Below the pieces are notes generated by a model. That model worked only from the letters and a program-made list of their open reading frames with translations. It ran no database searches and was not told where the DNA came from. A program made the translations under genes and the position numbers. DNA of 64,000 nucleotides, from NCBI GenBank assembly GCA_028751875.1, contig CM054140.1, positions 11,642,981 to 11,706,980 on the forward strand, read 5' to 3'. Of the stretch, positions 35,150 through 45,629 are shown piece by piece (positions within the stretch are counted from its first letter, which is position 1; each line of letters starts with the position of its first letter). The DNA comes from Rapana venosa (Eukaryota > Mollusca > Gastropoda > Neogastropoda > Muricidae).

Positions 35150-35545
35150 GAAGGAAGGTGGCAGGATGGTTAAGACGTTCGCCTGCCAACAAGTAAACCG
35201 TGAGGTTCTGGGTTCGATTCCCAGCCTCGCCCTTTCTTCCCAGTTTGACAAAAAATCGAACTGAATGTCAAAGTCCTTTGGATGAGACTATAAACCGAGG
35301 CCTCGTGTGCGAACGCATGCAGAACATCGTGCGCACACGTTAAATCCTGTTCCCTGTTCAAAAGAGTAGGCCATTGTGTGCCGGTGGGAACAGATGACAA
35401 AATTTACAAAACCGCATACACACGGGGACTGGATGTATAAAAGCACAATAATAATAATGTATGGAATTTATATAGCGCTGAATCTTGTAAAGCAACAAAT
35501 CAAAGCGCTCACATGAGTGCTTATTCCATTATCCTCGGGGGAAAA
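35150..35545 (+). mobile_element. SINE family B, tail type 1, with nested insertion
   Basis: The head is tRNA-like ('ggcaggatggttaagacgtt', B box 'gggttcgattccc' near 35210). The body matches 20035-20150. Tail 1 is split after 'aaagcac' by a 64-bp insertion (35447-35510) and resumes with 'acatgagtgcttattccatt'. Confidence 0.85.
35447..35510 (-). mobile_element. 64-bp 'GCGCTATATAAAT' element inserted in a SINE tail
   Basis: The (ATA)n-'ggaatttatatagcgctgaa'-'caaagcgctc' unit interrupts the family B tail. Flanking bases suggest a 2-4-bp target duplication ('ac'). Confidence 0.8.
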
Positions 35546-35554
35546 AAGTCATCC

Positions 35555-35619
35555 GAGCGCTTGGATTTGTTGCTTTACAAGATTCAGCGCTATATAAATT
35601 CCATACATTATTATTATTA
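35555..35619 (+). mobile_element. second copy of the 64-bp element, inverted
   Basis: The reverse complement of 35447-35510 with one mismatch over about 52 bp before the (ATT)n end. It lies 44 bp away and forms a large potential hairpin. Confidence 0.85.
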
Positions 35620-35639
35620 TTTTTTTTTTATTTTTTTTT

Positions 35640-36539
35640 TTATTATTATTATCCTCTATTTCCCTGGCCACACCTAGCCACACCTCTACCAGGAAATGTG
35701 GATAGGGTTTCCACTTGTGCCAGATGTACGGCACACACGACCGTCATTTTAGCCTCCTCCTCAATTCTGGATAGCCAAGTCCTTTGCAAGTCCTGGGTGG
35801 GGAGTGTGATGTTCCTGGTGGCCCCTCCACGCCACGTCATTGCTAGCGTGGTTGTTTTCCTGAGGACATGGGCCAGGGTGGACACCGCCTCAAACTGTGG
35901 TGAAGGCGACACGGGCCTTAAAACTAGTCCTGGACATCTTCCAACGAGAGAGGTCTCAAGCTGGGTTGGTCATGAGCTGCTCTGAAGTTGGAATATGTCG
36001 GCAGAGGCTAGGCCTCCTGCCCAGTCACAAGCCCAGGAACAGACGAGGCACTACGCACCCCTTCCAATATGGCCAGATGCCGAGTAGATTTTAAAAAACA
36101 GAAATACAGCTACTTTTAATGGCGGGCAAAAATGGTTGCATAGCAAAACATCTCACCCTTGGTGAGCCTCCATTCCAATCCAACCTTGCTGCAGATAGCC
36201 CCCCTGACCAGGGATGTCGCTTCTAAATATTTTTATTACATCTCTGACCATGGTGAATCTGAGATTTTGCGGAAAGACGAAAGTTTTGTTTTGTTTTTAT
36301 AACTCAAAGGACACCTCAGAGTCCAAAACCCCTGTCTGGCCTGAAAAGTCAGCCAGATTATGAGTAGACGCTCTGACCTGATCAACTGACACGAACTGCC
36401 TGCATTCTTTGTCCTCTATTCCATTCAGAAAATGATTGAAGTCGTGAGCTGTGTCAGTCGGTCTAGGCTTATTCCAGATATTGCTACAGTCACGGGATTC
36501 ACCTAGCTAGGGATTTACCTCCTGATGAAAAAAACAACT
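35640..36539. other. unassigned intergenic sequence
   Basis: A GC-richer stretch (35650-36090) stands out from its flanks and may be an old transposon or exon remnant. No domain is recognised. Confidence 0.3.
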
Positions 36540-36715
36540 GAGGATCCTACGGGAATGCTCACAGAACACCTTGAGCACACGTCAAAATCTGTTTTGTCTT
36601 TCGGAAGAGCAGGTCATTATGTGCCAGTGGGACAATTTACAAAAACCGCAAGATCACGGGAACTGCAAGTAAAAAAGCACTAGAGTGCTTTATTTTCCTC
36701 CAAATGAAACTAAAA
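36540..36715 (+). mobile_element. SINE family B fragment, tail type 1
   Basis: 'cgtcaaaatctgttttgtct', 'ggaagagcaggtcattatgt', 'acaatttacaaaaaccgca' and 'aaaaagcactagagtgcttt' match the body and tail 1. The tail ends where the LINE at 36725 begins. Confidence 0.7.
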
Positions 36716-36724
36716 ATAAATCTT

Positions 36725-38130
36725 TGGTGAATGTCAGGAAAGAAGACAGGAAAATGGCCAACACCATGGACACAGTCACTCATCATCACCCTCCCCAAGA
36801 AAGGAAATCTACAACAATGCCATAATTACCGCACAATCAGCCTCATATGCCACCCAAGCAAGGTCATGCTGCAGATAATATTGAATAGACTGAAGCCACA
36901 AGCAGAGACCATCATTGCTGAGGAACAAGCAGGTTTCAGAGCAGGGCGCAGCACAACAGAACAGATATTCAACCTCAGAATACTATGTGAGCGGTACCTT
37001 CAACATCAACAAGACCTTTACCACGTATTTATCGATTTTAAGAAGGCATTTGACAGGGTGTGGTATGCAGCTTTGTGGGCAACCATGAATTTGTACAGCA
37101 TCAATGCAAACCTGATCAGTGTCATCAAACAGCTGTACAGCGAGGCCACCAGTGCAGTGTACTACAATAACAACATTGGAGAATGGTTTCGAACAACAGT
37201 TGGAGTAAGGCAGGGCTGTCTACTCTCACCCACTCTTTTCAACATCTTCCTTGAGAGAATCATGGCTGATGCACTGGAACATCATGAAGGATTAGTCAGC
37301 ATTGGTGGCAGAACGATCACAAACCTCCGCTTCCCAGATGACGATGGAATAGCAGGATCAGAAAAAGAGCTTGCCAGCCTAACAGAACACTTGAATAAGG
37401 CCTCCAAAACATACGGCATGGAAATCAGTGCAGAGAAGACCAAACTGATGACTAATAACACCAACGGCATTAGCACTGATATCAGGGTTAATGACCAGAA
37501 GCTGGAAACAGTTCAAAGCTTCAAGTACCTGGGAGCCATTGTATCAGACCAGGGATCCAAGCCAGAAGTAGTATGCAGGACTGCACAGACAATAACAGCT
37601 TTGTAAAAACTAAACACCATCTGGAGAGATAAAAATATCTCACTTATCTCCAAGATCAGACTAATGCGCTCCCTTGTCATATCCATATTTCTGTATGCCT
37701 GTGAATCATGGACCCTGACTGCAGATTTGGAGAGAAGAGTACAGACGGTGGAGATGAGATGCTTTCGGAGACTCCTTGGCATCTCCTACAAAGACCACAT
37801 AAGCAACGAAAGCGTGCATAACAGAATCCAGCAAACCATTGGACCCTATGAGAACCTAACGATCGTGAAAAAACGTAAACTTAAATGGTATGGGCATGTC
37901 ACAAGATCCAAAGGACTTGCAAAGACAGTTTTACAAGGCACTGTCCAAGGAGGAAGAAGAAGAGGCAGACCAAGGAAGAGCTGGGAGGATAACATCAGCG
38001 AATGGACAGGCCTAGAACTCAACAAAACCCTGAGAAAGGCAGAACCGAGAGAGGAATGGAGGGAACTGGTTGTTGAGTCTTTGAGGGTGCCCCCACGGTC
38101 GTCAGACTACGGGACAGATAGAATGTCAGC
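36725..38130 (+). mobile_element. 5'-truncated LINE, reverse transcriptase and C-terminus
   Basis: It opens inside the RT domain ('WTQSLIITLPKKGNLQQCHN'). RT blocks follow in order: 'AGFRAGRSTTEQIF', 'HVFIDFKKAFDRVW', 'GVRQGCLLSPTLFNIF', and the catalytic block 'LRFPDDDGIAGSE', where the usual F-A-D-D is F-P-D-D. 'FKYLGAIVSDQGS' comes next. An in-frame TAA (about 37604-37606) breaks the frame. The same frame family resumes at about 37610-38130 with 'FLYACESWTLT' and 'KWYGHVTRS', and ends at 'VPPRSSDYGTDR'. It is a dead copy. The family also appears at 6805-6888 (-) and at the right end of the window. Confidence 0.9.
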
Positions 38131-38404
38131 AACCATTTCTCCTACTCGCCCTCAAACTTCTCTATATAGATAAGTGCCATTCTACACAGTTTTGGGAGAA
38201 AAAGCAAAACCAAACCAACAATCATGAACAGTCCAGAGATTGATTCAGCAGCTCACGACAGTGTGGCCTGATTTACCATGCCTACCCACCGAACCAGTCC
38301 AACATACAGCCTACGGACAACGCAGGCACTGCCATGAACTTGAGCAATTTTGAAATTCAGTTATTTCTATTCAAGGGTAATTTTTTTTTTTTTTTTTTTT
38401 GGGG

Positions 38405-38485
38405 GGGGGTGGTCTTCGTTTTCTCGGCTAGTGCTCCGAGGTTTACCAATCACGAGATTTTTGGGTATGCCACCGATTTTTTTCC
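38405..38485 (-). mobile_element. tail-2 fragment of SINE family B
   Basis: 'ctcggctagtgctccgaggt' and 'acgagatttttgggtatgcc' follow a T-run/G-run. Confidence 0.6.
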
Positions 38486-38629
38486 ACATTTATGTGACAT
38501 CACTTGTACAAGAACATGCCCTTTAAAATTGCACAATCCAACACTGTCGAAGCGTTATTTCATGAATCACTGGGGGGAAAATCTCACAACTTTTCAAAGT
38601 TAATTGCTTTGAAATGGAAAAGAAAAAAA

Positions 38630-38815
38630 AAGATCTTGCGCACACGTTAAATCCTGTTTTGATTTTCGAAAGAGTAGGCTATTGTGTGCCGGTGGGAACA
38701 GATAAAATTCACAAAAACCGCATACACACGGGGACTGAACGTTAAAAAAAAAAAGCACGCGAGTGCTTATTCCATTATCTTCGATATAAAAAATAAATAA
38801 ATAAAATACGATACA
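38630..38815 (+). mobile_element. SINE family B fragment, tail type 1
   Basis: 'gcgcacacgttaaatcctgt', 'agagtaggctattgtgtgcc', 'cacggggactgaacgtt', 'gcttattccattatcttcga' and then (AAAT)n. Confidence 0.8.
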
Positions 38816-39489
38816 GACATCTACACTTCGTTTAAACATCAGGCTAAAAGTTCTAAAGCATGTAAACCGAACACTAAAAACGCCAAACAGACAGAGCTGT
38901 TAACATAGCAAGGAATAAAAAGAGCTGGATAACGCCACTAGTCCAAGAGAGAATGAACGGGGAAACGACAAACTTCCAAAAGGAACTACTGCACAATTGG
39001 AATAACTCATGTTTACAGCCAAGCTGACCCACCTGCTGAAAACGAGTGGAGGTTCTCTGACAATGTCTGACTGAACAAATGGGGTAGCAGCCTCACATTG
39101 AAGATGCTTCGTAATCCAAAGTGGTCGCCTGTGTCTCCAACACTACTCACCTCACCTCACCTCACCTCCACAAGAATGTTGAGGACGGAAGGAACACGCA
39201 CTTTCTGTGTCTGTTGAAAATCACGAAAAACTATGTGGAAGTTCGTGCACAGTGTGTTAGTCATCATGGTTTTTGGAAAGGCATGTTATTCTGGTTGTAA
39301 TGGGCTGTTGCTTTTTTTTTCTTCTTGTTAGATCTGTTAGGCAAGAAAAGAAAAGGGTAAACAAAAACAAAAAAGAAGAAGAAAAAGCACAAAAAAGAAA
39401 TGGAAAAGGAAATACAAGAAAAATAAAGGGGAAAAAACTGAGAAAATAAATCAGGAGAAAATCTTTTAAAACTCAACTGAAGCGTGCCT
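38816..39489. other. intergenic
   Basis: 'cacct' repeat at 39150-39168. A-rich sequence at 39340-39470. No gene. Confidence 0.35.
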
Positions 39490-39524
39490 CTGTGTGTGTG
39501 TGTTTGTGTGTGTGTTGTGTGTGT

Positions 39525-39571
<47 letters not shown>

Positions 39572-39619
39572 TATGTGTGTTGTGTGGTGTGTGTGTGTGT
39601 GTGTGAGTATGTGTGTGTT

Positions 39620-39676
<57 letters not shown>

Positions 39677-39757
39677 TATGTGTGTGTGTGAGTATGTGTG
39701 TGGTGTGTGTGTGTGTGAGTATGTGTGTGTGTGAGTATGTGTTGTGTGTGTGTGTGT

Positions 39758-39802
<45 letters not shown>
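39490..39802 (+). repeat. long (GT)n microsatellite with periodic GAGTAT
   Basis: About 310 bp of GT with recurring 'gtgtgagtatgtgtg' interruptions. His/Thr frames on the minus strand are artefacts. Confidence 0.95.
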
Positions 39803-39805
<3 letters not shown>

Positions 39806-39827
39806 GGTGCAAGCACAGGCACTAATC

Positions 39828-40190
39828 ACGAGAGGTTGCTTACGCCACTATTTTTGCCCGCCATAAAGGTAGCCGCACTGTGACTTCCGGTATGATGATA
39901 CACACCAGTGTGCGTGTACTGTTCTTTTCTTTTCTGTTTTGTCATCCGTTTCTATCGGCGCGAAATGGCCTACTCTTCCAAAAAGCGCAACACGTTTTAA
40001 CGCGTGCGCAAAAATATTTTGTGTGCATTCGCACACAGAACCTCAGTTGACAGTCTCATCGGAAGGACTTTCGGGGAAGTGGAGTTGGTACTGATGTTAC
40101 CACCATCCTATCGAACGAGAATGCTTCGGTTGTGGGTCGAACTCGGGCCATGAGATCATGAGTGCAGTGCTCTAACTACTAGACTACCTC
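39828..40190 (-). mobile_element. SINE family B, tail type 2
   Basis: Tail 2 is at the left (+ 'ccgccataaaggtagccgca'). The body is 'atggcctactcttcc'. The tRNA-like head is at the right, with + 'gggtcgaactcgggc' as the reverse B box and 'ctctaactactagactacct' as the reverse A box. Confidence 0.8.
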
Positions 40191-40330
40191 CCCCCCCCCC
40201 TCCACCTTCTTTGTGTTTGTTTGTGTTTGTTTGTTGTTGTTTTTTAAAGACACTGAGATATTTCTTGTGCGGCAAGTTTTGTATCCATCCATTGTATCCA
40301 TTTAAAAAAAAACTTGTACCTATTTTGCAT

Positions 40331-40625
40331 TGGGGACGGGATAGCTCAGTGGTCGGAGCACTCGCTTTCCCCCAGCCAAGTTAAGAAGCGTCGAGCGTGG
40401 TTACCATGGGTTGGATGGGTGACCGTTTGCGCGCCTTGGCTTCAGTACAGTTCCCCCAGTTCACCCAGCTGTAAATGGGTACCTGCCCTCTTTAGGGTCA
40501 GGGAAGGTAAAGCAGCGAGGGAGCGGAGATGGGCGCCGCCCTCAATATGCTGGCCCTAGAGAAGTGAGGTCTCTGACGCCTCGCTCCCCTACGACCTTAT
40601 AGGTTATGGGACACCTTTACCTTTA
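40331..40625 (+). mobile_element. SINE family A, full-length reference copy
   Basis: The head is 'gggatagctcagtggtcgga', a tRNA-like A box. The middle has 'taaatgggtacctgccct' and 'aggtaaagcagcgaggga'. The end is 'aggttatgggacacctttac'. Length is about 290 bp. Confidence 0.9.
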
Positions 40626-40750
40626 CCTACCTATTTTGCTTTGCAGTTAGCGAGAGAGAGAGAGAGGGGGGGGGAGGGTGTACCTGTGGAAGAATGCTTA
40701 GCTACTAGGTAAAGTTGTTTCACGTGGCACTCGTCGATCTAACGTTCGTG

Positions 40751-41095
40751 GTCGTCGTCGTCGAACGCTCAGACAGCAACTATTGTTGTCTGTCATATGA
40801 GCGAAAATGCGTCACGCTGCCATTAAGCGCCTGACAAGTCAGGCCCAGCACATCCGACTTCAGCGTAAGAGAAAATTGTTACCTTGTAAGTCTTTTGGGG
40901 AAAGAAAAAAAAGGCCAGAGAATGGACCAAGAAGGCAGAAATGGACACGAAAGAGGGGACAGGAAGAAAAGGAACGAGGCAGAAACAAAGACAGTGATTG
41001 AAAAGAGGAAATTTCTAGCACAGAATTTGCAGAGGGTGGGGGGTGCTATATATACTGATAATTATACCCCGTGCATCCCCATGGGGGAAATCTAA
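40751..41095 (+). mobile_element. dispersed repeat family C, copy 2
   Basis: Collinear with 28563-28872. It starts 'gtcgtcgtcgaacgctcaga' and ends near 'gcatccccatgggggaaatc'. Confidence 0.7.
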
Positions 41096-42254
41096 CGTTC
41101 AAGCCCTGGTGCAATGCTCAAAGGAAGATGGGAGGAGGGGGGGGGGGGCGTCCTTGTCCTTGTCTTATGTCACAATACTTTGAAACTGTTTTTGTTTTGT
41201 ATTTTTTAGCGCCAATACGTGGAAACGGTAGGGGAAGGGGGAGGAGTGTTGGGTGGTTTTGGGGAAGATTAATTTTGGTTGTTGTTTTGGAGGGAGGGGA
41301 GGACAGGGGTGAACGGTAGACATGGAGATTTCGTGGTGTAACAAAGTATTTGTTGTTGTATAAGAGGTGATTGTTTGCACATGATTTTGTTTGGGGGTTG
41401 TGGTGTTAGAACTGATATTATATCCCGGGCATCATGTGTATCGGTTCTATGTTAATGCCCTGAGGCAAGGGCTTTATTTATTTGTAAGATAGGAGGGGGA
41501 GAGGGTCTCCTCTATAAGGTCTAGAGTTCGAAGGGTTCTGAGACCTATTTTTAGTATTTTAGGGGGCGCCATCTCCCTCGGCTGGGTTGGGGGCTCCTGC
41601 TTTTTAAGGTGTTATGTTTCCCTTTTATGTTTGGTGCGTTTGAACATGGGCGTGTTTCGTTTTGTTTTGTTGTTTGTTGTTATTTTGTGTTGTGGGGTGT
41701 TTCTTTTGTTTGTGTTTGTTTTCGGGTACATTCAACAGTGTTATAATTGTTGTTTGTTGTATGTTGCATGACTGAATAGTGAAGCAAGGGCTTGATTATC
41801 TTTGTAAATATGCGCTAGGAAAGATCATTAGTAGGAGGGGAGGGGGGGAGGAGTAGTCCGAAAGATGTACTTTTAGTGCATAGTGTATTTTAAAAGGAGT
41901 ACATGTAAAAAAGAAAACGGTGGAGGGTGGGGGGTTATTATAAACTTCATTAAAGAGAGAATCGGTGAGATGGGGGGGAGGGGATGTGGGCTATTATAGC
42001 ATCTGTATAATCGAGTGTAGAACTGTCTTGTGTGTGTGTGTTTCGTTGTAGCATGCGTGAGTGATTTTAGTGTGGTGTGTGTGAGTGTGAGGATGTTTCC
42101 CCCCCTTCGATCCTCCTGCTCCGCCGCGTAGTGGTGGACGTCACTTGATCTCCCCTCTCGGTAGTGTGTCCCTTCTCCCCCCCCCCCCCACCACCCCCAT
42201 CCCGTCCACAAACCCGACCCCAACCCAGTCCTCTTGGGTTTCTGCTCCTCTTGT
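41096..42254. other. GT-rich intergenic sequence
   Basis: Several G-runs. No gene or known repeat is recognised. Confidence 0.35.
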
Positions 42255-42320
42255 CTTTGCCTTCCTTGGCTAAAGCTCAGAGGTCCACCAACGGTGAGAT
42301 TTTTGCATATGCGACAGTCC

Positions 42321-42355
<35 letters not shown>

Positions 42356-42665
42356 ACCACCACCACCATCACTGAGGTAGCCGCATTCCGACTTCGGAGA
42401 TACAGTGAGGAATTGAATCTACTCATTTGGCCAGAATTGTCGGGAGGTACCTTCCTGATCTTTTCGACGTTCAAACTGTCGTGGGTTCTTTTGACGTGCA
42501 CAAGTCGGTAAGCCCACGGGATCGACTGAAAGTCCGAAAGGCTTGACATTCAGTTTGATTTTCCCGGCAAACTGTGAAGAAAGGGCAAGGTTGGGAACCA
42601 GACCCAGAACTTCACAACTTACTTGGTAGGCAGAGGAACGTCTAAACCACCCTGCCACTTTCCTT
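42255..42665 (-). mobile_element. SINE family B, tail type 2, long C-run
   Basis: 'ggctaaagctcagaggtcca', then a C-run of about 30 bp (about 42321-42351), 'gaggtagccgcattccgact', a segment of different sequence (42400-42540), and the head region 'accaccctgccactttcctt' at the right. Confidence 0.65.
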
Positions 42666-42779
42666 CCTAATTCTAGTGTTTAAAGGCCCGCTGACCACTG
42701 TGGCCATATTGGGGCTTTCCGTTCATAAAAGTTTAAATCTCAGAATAAAGCGGTGCAAATATAATACTGATTAACTCAA

Positions 42780-43555
42780 CAACTCGTCTCAACTGTCTCC
42801 ATCGCTGCTGTTGTGGGTTAGAAGCTCACGCAATGCTACCAGGGTTCGCCATCTTTCTCTGTCTCTGCTTAGTTCTACGATCTCCTGTAGCCCTCCCAGA
42901 CCACTGATCTCAGTGATTTTGGGCAATGTAGGATGTTGTTGGTCTGCCTCTTTTCCTTCTGTCCTCAACCTTTCCTTGGAGAACTGTTGTCATCAGATTT
43001 GTCTGTTTTTTCTGTTAGCATGAAAAACATACCTCCGTCTGCGCTTATCCATTTCAGCCAGCATTTGTTTTTTGCACCGAGTGTTCATCAAGAATGCTTT
43101 TACTTGTTCTTCTGTTTGACCATGTGCTTGTATAACTGCGTTTCTGCTGCATTTGTTTTCTCACTGTCCGACTTTGGTAGTGACCAGGCTTCTGACCTGT
43201 ACAGCAATGCAGGCTGGATGAGCGTTTTGACATTTCTAATTTAGAGACGTTTAGGTACGCCTCTGTCTTTCCAAATTAACGTTTTAACTGAATCATCTTT
43301 TGCTTGGCCAAACCGTTTCTAGCCTTGACTTCTTGTAGCCAGGTGTCATCAACATTTTGCTTGTCTGGCTTATCGGGGCCATTGTTGTGTAGTTGCCAGT
43401 CTTTAGTATCCCTGCCCGTGTGGAGCATGGCCAATTCTTAGAGCATGGCCAATTCTTAGAGCATGGCCAATTCTTGTCGCTCCCACTCACTGGGCCACTG
43501 GCAGGTCGAGAGCGAATATCACTGGGGAAGGTGTTCACTTTGCTCTGAATGGAAA
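42780..43555 (-). mobile_element. degenerate LINE C-terminal fragment
   Basis: Minus-strand translation, read through frameshifts, gives in order 'VKARNGLAKQKM', 'LLYRSEAWSLPKS' and 'LQEIVELSRDRERWRTLV'. These resemble the post-RT region of LINEs, whose usual landmarks are LLYGxExW and DRxxWRxLV. A 17-bp 'gagcatggccaattctt' triplication lies at 43427-43473. No intact frame remains. Confidence 0.5.
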
Positions 43556-43589
43556 TGGCCCAGCCTTACGCAATACATCTTTTTTTTTT

Positions 43590-44015
43590 CGTTCCTCGGC
43601 TAGAGCTCTGAGGTTCACCAATGGCCAGATTTTTGCATTTGCAACCCTCCCCCACCCACCCCGCCATTTTGGTTGCCCCATTCCGACTTCGGGGAAGGTG
43701 TCTAAACACACCTGTGTGCATGCGTTTTTAGAGTGTTGGCATCCGCTCCTACCGGTATGAAATGGCCTACTCTAAACTTCCAAAAGGCGGAGCGCGATTT
43801 CAACGTGTGCACAAGATGTTCTGCGTGCAATGGCTCACCGGGCCTCAGTTCAGAGTCTGATCCGAAATACCTGTCATCCAGTTCGATTTTCTCCTCGAAC
43901 TGGGAACAAAGGGCCAGACTGGGAATCGAACTCAGAACCTGAAGGCTTACCTGTTAGACCCGTGAACATCTTAACTGTCCTGCCACCTTCCTTCTCTCCG
44001 TTCGATTTCTTAAAG
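43590..44015 (-). mobile_element. SINE family B, tail type 2, full-length
   Basis: Tail 2 ('ggctagagctctgaggttca', 'ccattccgacttcggggaag'). Body ('aatggcctactctaaac', 'ggcctcagttcagagtctga'). Head at the right ('gggaatcgaactcagaacct'). Confidence 0.8.
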
Positions 44016-44099
44016 TCCCAAAGGAGTCACTTGGGCTCTGCACTAAATGTTTCGGGCAGTGTGACGTGAGCAAGTGACAGTGGTGCGTGTGGAGTATGT

Positions 44100-44370
44100 T
44101 CACTTCATCCATGCCACTAGCCATAGCCAATCTACTCCTTTACCAAAAGTGGATGGGGTTGAAATGTACGTGCAAGATGTCTGTGTGTTGGCAAATAGAA
44201 TCTCGGTTTATAGCCTCATCCGAGGATTTTTCGGAAGAGTGGAGTCAGTTAACTCGAATTCAAATCTCCCCTCGAGCAGAAAACCTCAGTGGAGATTCGA
44301 ACCTGTGGCCTCGGTTACCCAGCAAATCACGGGCACGACGCTGTAACCACTAGGCTAAGGTGTTCCTGAA
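44100..44370 (-). mobile_element. SINE family B, head and body
   Basis: + 'aatctcggtttatagcctca' is the body. 'gagattcgaacctgtggcct' and 'taaccactaggctaaggtgt' are the reverse B and A boxes of a tRNA-like head. Confidence 0.65.
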
Positions 44371-44819
44371 AAGACCCGTGTTTAATTCAATCTTATGACC
44401 GTCTTCTGTGGACGCCAACCAGACAGAGTTAAGTATAGCGAGACTTTACAGCTGCATCCAAACCGTTGTCATCCACTCATCTTTAACCACACTTGACAGG
44501 TTGAAGGTTCTACAGCCATCTTTATTAAAAACATTCAGATAAAATCGGGTGTAGATCAGATACAGTGTTTTGTTCAAATGATATATGTATTTATGTTTAT
44601 TGTTCTTATACATGGCTTGTAAACCATATGAATTTCTCTGCTTATTGAGGTAATAGTGTTGGTTACGTGTTAAAAATGGAAATCCATAACAGGTGAATGT
44701 TAAGATATCTTCGAACCTAAAATAAAAAGGTAAATCGTTTTGAAACAATCTTGTGACAAGACTGACCCATCCAGTTAAATTGGGGTCCCACCCCCTTCCT
44801 CCCTCCCTCCCTCCCTCTT

Positions 44820-44961
44820 GCTCTCTCTTCATTATCCTCGAAATAAAAGAATTTGTCATTGTCATTGTCATTGTCATTGTCCCAAGTCGGGACAAGGTCC
44901 AGATGGAAAAAAGCATGTGGATGCTTGAATGTAGCCCTTTGAAATATAATAATATATCATT

Positions 44962-45046
<85 letters not shown>

Positions 45047-45156
45047 CAAGGGCCCGATGAAAAAAGCATATTAGTGCTAAAAATGTAACCCTTGGAAATT
45101 ATTCATTTCATTCAATTATTCATTCTCTCTCGCATGCACTCATTGGTGTTTGGAGT

Positions 45157-45236
<80 letters not shown>

Positions 45237-45240
45237 GTGA
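44820..45240 (+). repeat. SINE tail remnants with (GTCATT)n, (TC)n and (GT)n
   Basis: 'cattatcctcgaaataaaag' is the end of tail 1. It is followed by 'gtcatt' x4 (44855-44880), a ~80-bp TC run (44966-45044) and a ~75-bp GT run (45159-45237). Confidence 0.85.
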
Positions 45241-45336
45241 ACTTAGAACCAAGCTAAAAACAAAAATCTGTCAGAAGAAACAACTTAAAAGCACTGCTGA
45301 AACACCACGCATCAAATCGTGGGTTCTACCCTCAGG

Positions 45337-45545
45337 AATGCCCTGGAGTCTGATCAGCACGGCATACTCCCCATCCTTCACAATTCTGTGATCATCCATC
45401 CAAACATAACCGACATCAGCGGCCGGAACATTCGAGTAGTTGGGCCTCAACAGTCAGGGCAGGATCGTTTTGAGGGGCATGTCAGCGTCCTAGAGTGCAA
45501 TGGTCAAGGTCAAACCCACTGCCAGGGGAGACTTGACCACCCAGC
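45337..45545 (+). CDS. possible isolated exon (weak SRCR-like resemblance)
   Basis: An open frame bounded by 'taccctcag' (3' splice-like) and 'cagcag/gtattg' (5' splice-like). GC content and codon use look more coding than the flanks. The translation includes 'IRVVGPQQSGQDRFEGHVSV' and then 'ECNGQGQTHC', which recalls the start of a scavenger-receptor Cys-rich domain (R-V-x-G...EG-x-V-x-V...NGQ). It lacks the usual W-G-T-V-C-D-D core. It could be a diverged exon, a dead exon or chance. Confidence 0.25.
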
Positions 45546-45629
45546 AGGTATTGAAATGGGGCCCCTTTTGGGGTATTATATGAAGAGCAAACAACAGTCT
45601 GAAAAATGATTAGTAAAGAACCAGAAAAA

